Part shown: positions 57,969-64,000 of the stretch, one piece after another | How the letters are laid out: each line of letters starts with the position of its first letter | How positions within the stretch are numbered: the stretch's first letter is position 1 | DNA from: Euonymus europaeus | Lineage: Eukaryota > Streptophyta > Magnoliopsida > Celastrales > Celastraceae | Assembly: GCA_963580455.1 (NCBI GenBank) | Contig: OY756961.1 | Coordinates: forward strand, 7,607,001 to 7,671,000 | Direction of reading: 5' to 3' | Length of the DNA: 64,000 nucleotides | Position numbers and translations under genes: made by a program | The notes under the pieces: model-generated | Database searches by the model: none | What the model saw: the letters and a program-made list of their open reading frames with translations, nothing else | Told to the model about the DNA's origin: nothing

Positions 57969-59324
57969 ATGGCGAGGGCAGAACTGGTTCTTGTCACTTC
58001 ACAAGAAATCATAAAACCATCCTCACCAACACCTCCTCACCTAAAATCCTTCAAATTCTGCATTTTTGATCAACTTTACCCCGCATTTTATCAATCAGTT
58101 CTTTTATTTTACTCCAATAGTAGTCTAGATCTAGAAGCCTCTGTCGAAGACAAATTGGGAAAACTCAAAGACTCGCTGTCAAAAACTCTCACCCGGTTCT
58201 ACCCGTTGGCCGGACGGCAAAAGGACTCCACCACCATTGATTGTAATGACGAGGGAGTTCTATTTATGGTAGCCAAAGTAAGTTGTGACATGATTGATTA
58301 CCTTAAACCACCAAATCTTGAGTTGGCCAAAAAGTTACTTCCATTCAAGCCTGTTTTTCTTGATTCCCCTGATGAGGCTGTGCAAGTAGCTATTAAGGCC
58401 AACATATTCACTTGTGGTGGGATTGCTTTTGGTGTATCTTTCAACCACAAATTTGTCGATGGTACCACCATTTGTTCATTCCTCAAAGCTTGGGCGGCGA
58501 TTGCTCGTGAGAACATCGATAAAGAAGTGTGTCCGCATAGCGTGGCAGCATCACTTTTTCCACCGGATGAACTTTTTTCAGCCCAAATGCCATTTTTTGA
58601 TGAAATCACACCGAAAGTAGAGCCAGAGAGGAGGAAGATGAGGAGGTTTGTGTTCGATGCAACCGCTATATCTTCTCTCAAGGCCAAGGCAAGAAGTGAA
58701 AACGTTCCATACCCATCTCGTGTCGAGGTGGTCTCTGGACTTATATGGAAATGCCTAATCAGTGTTAGACATTCATTAACATCGGGTACCCAAAACCCAA
58801 GTTCTTTCGTACATTTAATCAATTCAAGGCCAAGGTTGAATCCTCCACTGCCAGAGTACTCTATAGGGAACATTCTCTGGAGAGCAATTGCAAATTATGA
58901 CCCAGTGAATGAGAGAACCAACGAAGTACTTCTGCCTCTCTTAGTAGAACTCCTTAGAAGATCTGTAAAGGAAGTCAATTCTGATTACTTACAACATTTG
59001 CAAGGTGAGGCAGGATTCAAGAGAATCTGTGAATTACTTGAAGAAGGGAGAGAAATTTATTCCAAGTCAGGAAAAACTTATGCGGCATCTGGTCTATGTA
59101 AGATGGGATTCTATGAAGCGGATTTTGGGTGGGGAAGGCCTGTGTGGATGACTGTTGGACCAATTATTCAAGAATTTCAGATTAATGCTATATACATTAT
59201 GGAGAGTAGATGTGGTGAAGGAATTGAAGCGTTGATTCTGTTAGAGGACCATGAAATGGAGATACTGGAGAATGACCCTGAATTTTTAGAATTTGCAGCT
59301 TTGAATCCTGATATCAAGTTCTAA
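57969..59324 (+). CDS. BAHD-family acyltransferase (vinorine-synthase-like)
   Basis: The protein has 451 residues, one exon, the normal BAHD length. The catalytic HXXXD motif is HKFVD (160-164) in SFNHKFVDGTT; His is the general base. The structural DFGWG motif is at 385-389 (YEADFGWGRPVW). Other family marks are LTRFYPLAGR (74-83), YPSRVEVVSGLIWKC (248-262) and SIGNILWRA (298-306). There is no signal or transmembrane segment, so it is probably cytosolic. BAHD enzymes transfer acyl groups from CoA thioesters to alcohols or amines in specialised metabolism. The motif set and length fit the clade with vinorine synthase and related alkaloid or terpenoid acetyltransferases, but the substrate cannot be read. 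ATG at 57969 follows CAACAACA. No neighbouring biosynthetic gene is present in the window. Confidence 0.92.
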   Translation: MARAELVLVTSQEIIKPSSPTPPHLKSFKFCIFDQLYPAFYQSVLLFYSNSSLDLEASVEDKLGKLKDSLSKTLTRFYPLAGRQKDSTTIDCNDEGVLFMVAKVSCDMIDYLKPPNLELAKKLLPFKPVFLDSPDEAVQVAIKANIFTCGGIAFGVSFNHKFVDGTTICSFLKAWAAIARENIDKEVCPHSVAASLFPPDELFSAQMPFFDEITPKVEPERRKMRRFVFDATAISSLKAKARSENVPYPSRVEVVSGLIWKCLISVRHSLTSGTQNPSSFVHLINSRPRLNPPLPEYSIGNILWRAIANYDPVNERTNEVLLPLLVELLRRSVKEVNSDYLQHLQGEAGFKRICELLEEGREIYSKSGKTYAASGLCKMGFYEADFGWGRPVWMTVGPIIQEFQINAIYIMESRCGEGIEALILLEDHEMEILENDPEFLEFAALNPDIKF

Positions 59325-59573
59325 GGGACGGTAGCTCTTCCACACTTGTTCTCTATGAAATTCTGGTTTTATTCTTCTTTATGCACTTTTGGAAGAGTGG
59401 AAGTAGCTAGGTCATGATTTTGTGCAATTGATTTGTGTTCCAACTTGGCTTTTGAGTAGGTAGAAACCTGAATGACTGAATCAGTCTTTCATGATGTGTA
59501 ATGAAGTGATTCTGCAGTTATTGTATGTTGGTATCAGTAAACCAAGTGTTTGATGTTTGATTATTTGTCCTCA
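59325..59573 (+). other. 3' UTR region of the BAHD gene
   Basis: T-rich transcript-like sequence with TGTAATGAAGTG near 59500. No coding signal. Confidence 0.5.
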
Positions 59574-59581
59574 TGAGTTGC

Positions 59582-60032
59582 AGGGCCGGCTCTAGCTATT
59601 TTAGTGATGGGAATTTGGATAAATAGCCTTATTGAGAATTATTTTTTTTAGAAAAATGATCTTGTTTTAAAATATGATATATGACTTAATATGAATTTTT
59701 CTGACTAAAATACTCTTATTCTGAAGAAAATAGAACAAACTTTTTCCTTTGAATTTTCTCGATCTGCAATTCACTCCACATAGATTTGAAAAATTGAAAC
59801 AACTACACTTATTTCTGTTCTTGGTTCAGATTTCATCGTCAAAGAGATATTGGTGTTTTATTCACGTGTAAAAAAAAGGATACGACAGAAGTGTTTAGAA
59901 TTTTTAGGCCTATTTTGGAGTTGGGTTGAGGGTTGCTAGGAAAACGATTAGGTTTTTGAATAACATTTAAAAAAAAGAAAATCTTGGAGCCAAAGTATGA
60001 ACTTGAGTTGGTTTAGCCAAGGGTCGGCCCTG
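59582..60032. mobile_element. hAT-like non-autonomous element, 451 bp
   Basis: The ends are inverted: CAGGGCCGGCTC at 59581 and GGGTCGGCCCTG ending 60032. Flanking TGAGTTGC (59574-59581) and TGAGTCGC (60033-60040) form an 8-bp duplication with one change, as for hAT elements. No transposase. It lies about 250 bp after the BAHD stop. Confidence 0.7.
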
Positions 60033-60579
60033 TGAGTCGCTTTCATGATCCCAATCTCAAATGAATTAATGTAAAATAATGGGGATAGGTGATCCCAGAG
60101 TGGTTGTGGTGCAGATTGTCTGGGGTAGAAAAACTTGTTGTTTTCTTCATTAAGGAAAAAAAAAAACATCATGGAAAAAGCTGTTGTAATTGAAACCACA
60201 AAGGGTCCTCAATAAATGACAATCAGATATAAGTCATCAATAATTACCAGGTGGTGGACCAATAAAGCAGCAGGAGGAGCCAGAGATCTGGTGTTTCGTG
60301 GATGGAATTGCTGTGGTTGTCGTTCTTTGGAGAGTCATATATATTTTTTTTGGAATTTGGATTTTGTCAAAATTTCATTTGTTTGTACAGAAAATCACCT
60401 TCTTTCTTTTTTTTATTGTAAAATAAAATTGGTCCAATTTTTAATTTTTTAGGCCGAATTTCACTGTTTCAGCCAAATTTTATTATATTTAACTATATTG
60501 ACAAAGAGCCTTCTAAAACTCTACTAGATCTATTGTAACATGTATCACAAGTCCCTCCATTTAAATTTGCCGTTTCTTT

Positions 60580-60790
60580 GTAGAAGTTTATTGAAGAAGT
60601 ATTGAGAAGTCCACGTGACTCATGTCTGTCGAAAGATGAATAGAGTGGCAGATTTTCTTGCTGATGAGTTCATCAAGCATTCGAGAACTATGCATATTAT
60701 TGAGTTGTTTGGTCTAAGGGGACTGGTGTTCAGCCTCTTTGATTGTTCGCATTTTGTTCGGATTTACCTTCCTCAGCATCGAAAACAATA
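60580..60790 (+). pseudogene. RNase H-like (LINE-type) C-terminal fragment
   Basis: The + strand reads VHVTHVCRKMNRVADFLADE then FIKHSRTMHIIELF and a stop at about 60790. The R.MN.VADFLA core is typical of the RNase H-like domain at the C-terminus of plant LINE reverse transcriptases and of related reverse-transcriptase-derived proteins. No RT is found upstream, and no poly(A) tail was recognised. Confidence 0.5.
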
Positions 60791-61170
60791 GCCTTCAAAA
60801 AAGTCTTGATTTCAAATATATATTTTTTCAGAAATCTGAAATGATGATGTCAGCATGCATGCGTGGGAGAGAGAGAAACAGACGAAAGGTGACAACTGAC
60901 AAAGTTGCTTGGAGGGTTTGTCCCAAAATACAATGACTCATTATTTTAAAATTGTTTTGACGCTTTCAACTAGTGGATTATATATCAGAAGAGGAAAGTT
61001 ATTTTGGCGTTAGAAAAGCCAGAAGAGAGGAGATAGAAAGTGTTGACCTAAAATGATATTTGTTGGAGGTATGTTAGAGATTATATTATTTTAAATTGTC
61101 AAAATAATAAAATTGTACTGATTATTATCTAACTAAATCAAACGAATGTAGGAATTAACTTGGGAACTTA

Positions 61171-63222
61171 GGCTCTGTTTGTTTGGGGGAAAATACCCCA
61201 TTAGGAAAATATATTTTTAATTTTCTGTGTTTGTTAACCAGAAATTAAAAAAGTCAAATGAAAAATAAATAAAAATCAAGAAAAAAGACAAACCCTACAA
61301 GGGAAAATGACGCCCTGTTTAAAACAGCGGCGGTCATTTTCCGTAGCTCTCGCACAGCACGCAGCTCCTCCTCTCCGGCTGATCCGGCCGATTCTCGGTA
61401 AATGCTTGTCGTTTCTTCTTTGTTTTTGCTTCGTTCTGCTCATTTCTTCTTGTTTCTTCTCCGGTTGATTTCTCTCTTTTCTTCCCAGAGGGAGGCTGAT
61501 TTCGTTTGAGGGAAGAGGAGGAAGACTGCCCTCCTTTGATCAAGAACGAGATAGTTTTTAGGCGTATTGCTCTTTTTGTCGAGCCTTCTCCATTCTCATG
61601 AGTATTTCGAGTTTCTTCTTTTGAATGATCTAGTCCTTTGATCTTTTCATGTTGGATTTTCTATTTCTACCATGCTTATTATGCATTCTTTTTTCTGAAT
61701 TCTCTTGCTCTGCTGTGAGGTAGATTCTAATTCCTAGAGATTACATATGATTGTCTATATCTGCTGGTCACTGGTGATGGACGAGTTGATGCAATTTTTC
61801 AGGGTTTTCAACTCTGGGAAAACTACACCCTATGCCTACGAAAGGGCTCTGTGGCCAATATAATTTTTTTTACCTGTTTCAATTTTTTTGTTGCTAGGTT
61901 TGGGATAGGTAGACTTGAGTTTGATTTTGTTATCTTTAATCCTTGTGGCTGTAATTATTGGGTAATGGTGGCTTAATGAGAGTAGAGAGATGGTGGAGGG
62001 ACAGTGAAGCGGTGATGGTGATTACTCGGTAAAGGGCATAGAGATGGGTTTAGGTGAGATGGTGGTGGAGATGTTTGAGTGACAGTGGTGCTTGGTGATG
62101 ATTTTCTGGTGGTTTGGGTGATGGGTTTAGGTGAGATGGGGGTGGAGATGTTTGAGTGATAGTGGTGCTTGGTGATGAGTTTCTGGTGGTTTGGGTGATG
62201 GGTTTAGGTGAGATGGCGGTGGAGATGTTTGAGTGATAGTGGTGCTTGGTGATGAGTTTCTGCACTTGTTAGCTTGTCAGCATTATGGTATTGTTGTATT
62301 TACTGGTACCTTACATTATAATAAGTATTATAATTTATAACCCCAAATTGGTGGATGGCCTTTTCTTTTTCTCAAAATTTAGAATAAAGTATTTGGGTCT
62401 GTGAGAATGTATTTTCAATAAAAACTTCATTAAACTTCTAAAAATATGCTAGACAAGTTTACCTTGTTTGTCTTTACTACATCTTGCTAGTGCATTTGAT
62501 TATTTGGTGGAGAATGAGAAGCAAGGCAAGACATTTATGGCAAAACCTATCGATTTGAGGAAGATTTGGTTAGAGAATTTTGTTGATCGAATGGGTAGTT
62601 TTTGAAGGTAATTTTTTTATTCCATTACTTAAACATTCATGGAACGTTAGTTCATTTTATAACCATTCTAATTAATTTTCTTTTCATTTGTAGATCGGAG
62701 AAGTTTGGATTTTGAGTTGCATTTGGGATCGAACTCAAAGATTTTATGATTGTCAACCAAAGCTTTATCACTATATGCATATGATATCTTTTTATTTCAT
62801 GCTAATTACTTTGAGGACATTAATAAATAGAGATGAAACTGTAATGACTCTATTTTGATGATTTGTTATTATGTTTGGTACTCATAAGAGTATGTAACTC
62901 TTTTATTTCGTTATGATCTAAAATGTCGAATGTGGTTGAATTTTTTCTAACTATTGAAGTTTTAATTATTGTTATTTTAGGTCAAAATTTATGTGCCAAG
63001 AAATTTATATTCTATCTATTATTGAGATTTTAGTTACTCTTTACCATTAATAAGAAAGTAATAAAAAATTTGAAAATATTTTTTCCTTATAAGAAACAAA
63101 CACTGGAAAAAATATTCTATATATTTGCCCAAATACCAGAAAATTAATTTTTTGCGTGTAATTCTTTTTCTTGTAAAAGTAATTCCCATGAATGAACATT
63201 TTTTCGCGAAACAAACGGAGCA
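61171..63222. mobile_element. PIF/Harbinger-type non-autonomous element, 2.05 kb
   Basis: The ends are inverted: GGCTCTGTTTGTTT at the left and AAACAAACGGAGCA at the right. TTA flanks both (61168-61170, 63223-63225), the canonical Harbinger 3-bp duplication. A hairpin GGAAAATGACGCCCTGTTT / AAAACAGCGGCGGTCATTTTCC lies at 61301-61342. From 61340 to 61560 the DNA is unusually GC-richer and C/T-rich, like the 5' part of a gene, and TTTCATTTGTAG/ATCGG (about 62694) looks like a 3' splice site. No transposase is seen. It may carry captured gene pieces. Confidence 0.75.
62046..62275 (+). repeat. 77-bp tandem repeat, three copies
   Basis: GGGTTTAGGTGAGATGG recurs at 62046, 62123 and 62200; each unit contains GGTGGAGATGTTTGAGTGA and GTGGTGCTTGGTGATGA. 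The minus-strand open frame 62050-62265 is a product of the repeat. Confidence 0.92.
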
Positions 63223-63386
63223 TTAGTAATTCTAGATTTCTCAACTCCACTGAAGCTCAAAAAAAGTGAGCGATGGAATAAACAGTAGTTGCAACTAGCT
63301 TTTACGACATCTCCAAAATGGTGTTTTGTAATGTTAGTGGGTATAGGCTTCTCAAGCCAGCAGAATATTCTAACAACCTCTGTACT

Positions 63387-63539
63387 CAGGGGCGGACGCA
63401 GGAGTAAATGTTGGAGGGGGCCAAAATAATTTTACGAATATACATCTTACATTACATCTGTAATATATTCTAATAAAGATGTCTCATGGGCTGGGCTGAG
63501 CAAGTAAATAAGTAAGAAAATAGTTTGACTAATCCATGG

Positions 63540-63576
<37 letters not shown>

Positions 63577-63709
63577 TCATATGGGTTGCGGGGTGAAAAA
63601 TTTATTATTTTGGGGGGGGGGCTCATAGGTAATTACAGTATATTAGCTCTTTAAAAAAAAAAAAGGCGGGGGCTAGAGCCCCACTACTAAAAGCATCCAT
63701 CCGCCATTG
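63387..63709. mobile_element. hAT-like MITE, 323 bp
   Basis: The left end CAGGGGCGGACGCAG pairs imperfectly with the right end ATCCATCCGCCATTG. Flanking TCTGTACT (63379-63386) and TCTGTACC (63710-63717) are an 8-bp duplication with one change. It holds a (TA)n run and G- and A-runs. Confidence 0.7.
63544..63574. repeat. (TA)n microsatellite
   Basis: About fifteen TA units inside the MITE. Confidence 0.95.
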
Positions 63710-63980
63710 TCTGTACCAAACGTAGCCTTGGTGAAGCTTATAGATGACATAAGCTTATAAACTGTGAAAATTTTATTTATATTGATATTTTTTAATTTCT
63801 TTTAGGTAATTACAGTATATTAGCTCTTTAAAAAAAAATGGGGGGGCTAGAGCCCCCTACTAAAAGCATCCATCCGTTACTGTCTGTACCAAACGTAGCC
63901 TTGGTGAAGCTTATAGATGACATTAGCTTATAAACTGTGAAAATTTTATTTATATTGATATTTTTTAATTTCTTTTACGT
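63627..63980 (+). repeat. 177-bp tandem duplication across the MITE right end
   Basis: AGGTAATTACAGTATATTAG at 63627 recurs at 63804. The unit includes the MITE right end, its target duplication (TCTGTACC) and CAAACGTAGCCTTGGTGAAG flanking DNA. The copies differ slightly (CCGCCATTG against CCGTTACTG). Confidence 0.92.
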
Positions 63981-64000
63981 TTATTTGATTATAAAATAAG

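Noticed and set aside
58298..58873. 191-codon minus-strand frame
   Set aside because: Antisense shadow of the BAHD gene.
62050..62265. 71-codon H/P/S/T-rich frame
   Set aside because: It is an exact product of the 77-bp tandem repeat.
1..64000. tRNA, rRNA or organelle DNA insertion
   Set aside because: No cloverleaf-like gene or organelle gene sequence was recognised on reading; a tRNAscan and a plastid/mitochondrial search were not possible.

Overview
This is nuclear DNA of a flowering plant, very probably a eudicot. The evidence is AT-rich intergenic sequence, GT-AG introns, long eukaryotic genes with 5'-UTR introns, a PORR-domain organelle RNA-binding protein and a BAHD acyltransferase (both families characteristic of plants), and dense nested plant transposons (Copia, Gypsy, FAR1-type Mutator, Harbinger, hAT, Helitron). 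I cannot name the species.

Only three intact host genes are visible, all on the + strand: (1) an intronless-CDS PORR protein at 18614-19882, with a probable 5'-UTR intron and organelle-targeting leader; (2) a complete 12-coding-exon gene for cytosolic translation initiation factor eIF5B at 38009-46103, whose joined exons keep frame and give 1378 residues; two of its introns use GC-AG borders; (3) a single-exon BAHD acyltransferase of the vinorine-synthase-like type at 57969-59324, with both HXXXD and DFGWG motifs. They share no pathway, and nothing suggests a gene cluster.

The rest is transposon strata. 1-5390: a Helitron Rep/helicase remnant cut by LTR fragments in inverted, palindromic order, then a minus-strand Copia that lost its integrase core. 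5857-17542: an 11.7-kb Mutator-like element with TIRs of about 330-360 bp, an 11-bp target duplication and a decayed FAR1-type transposase; a minus-strand Copia (6563-14090) sits inside it, and a 2.1-kb solo LTR (8091-10167, 5-bp duplication) sits inside that Copia. 22450-27931: a decayed minus-strand Gypsy element, interrupted in gag by a 787-bp Harbinger-like element and followed by another 2.2-kb solo LTR (28254-30443). 30449-37500: AT-rich intergenic DNA with a long palindrome (32610-34075), minisatellites and a third solo LTR (35776-36934).

Right of eIF5B, a 2.36-kb non-autonomous Mutator-like element with a perfect 9-bp duplication (46905-49265) is filled with internal repeats. Further on are a Copia 3' remnant, two hAT-like MITEs plus a hAT-like element between them and the BAHD region, a second copy of the Gypsy family on the + strand, an antisense Gypsy gag scrap, and a duplicated block that forms the upstream region of the BAHD gene. 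A 2.05-kb Harbinger-type element with TTA duplication (61171-63222) and a 177-bp tandem duplication close the window.

No tRNA, rRNA, CRISPR or clear novel enzymatic system was found. The most unusual signals are structural: long inverted repeats, nested insertions with readable target-site duplications, the duplicated BAHD upstream block, and the GC-AG introns of eIF5B.
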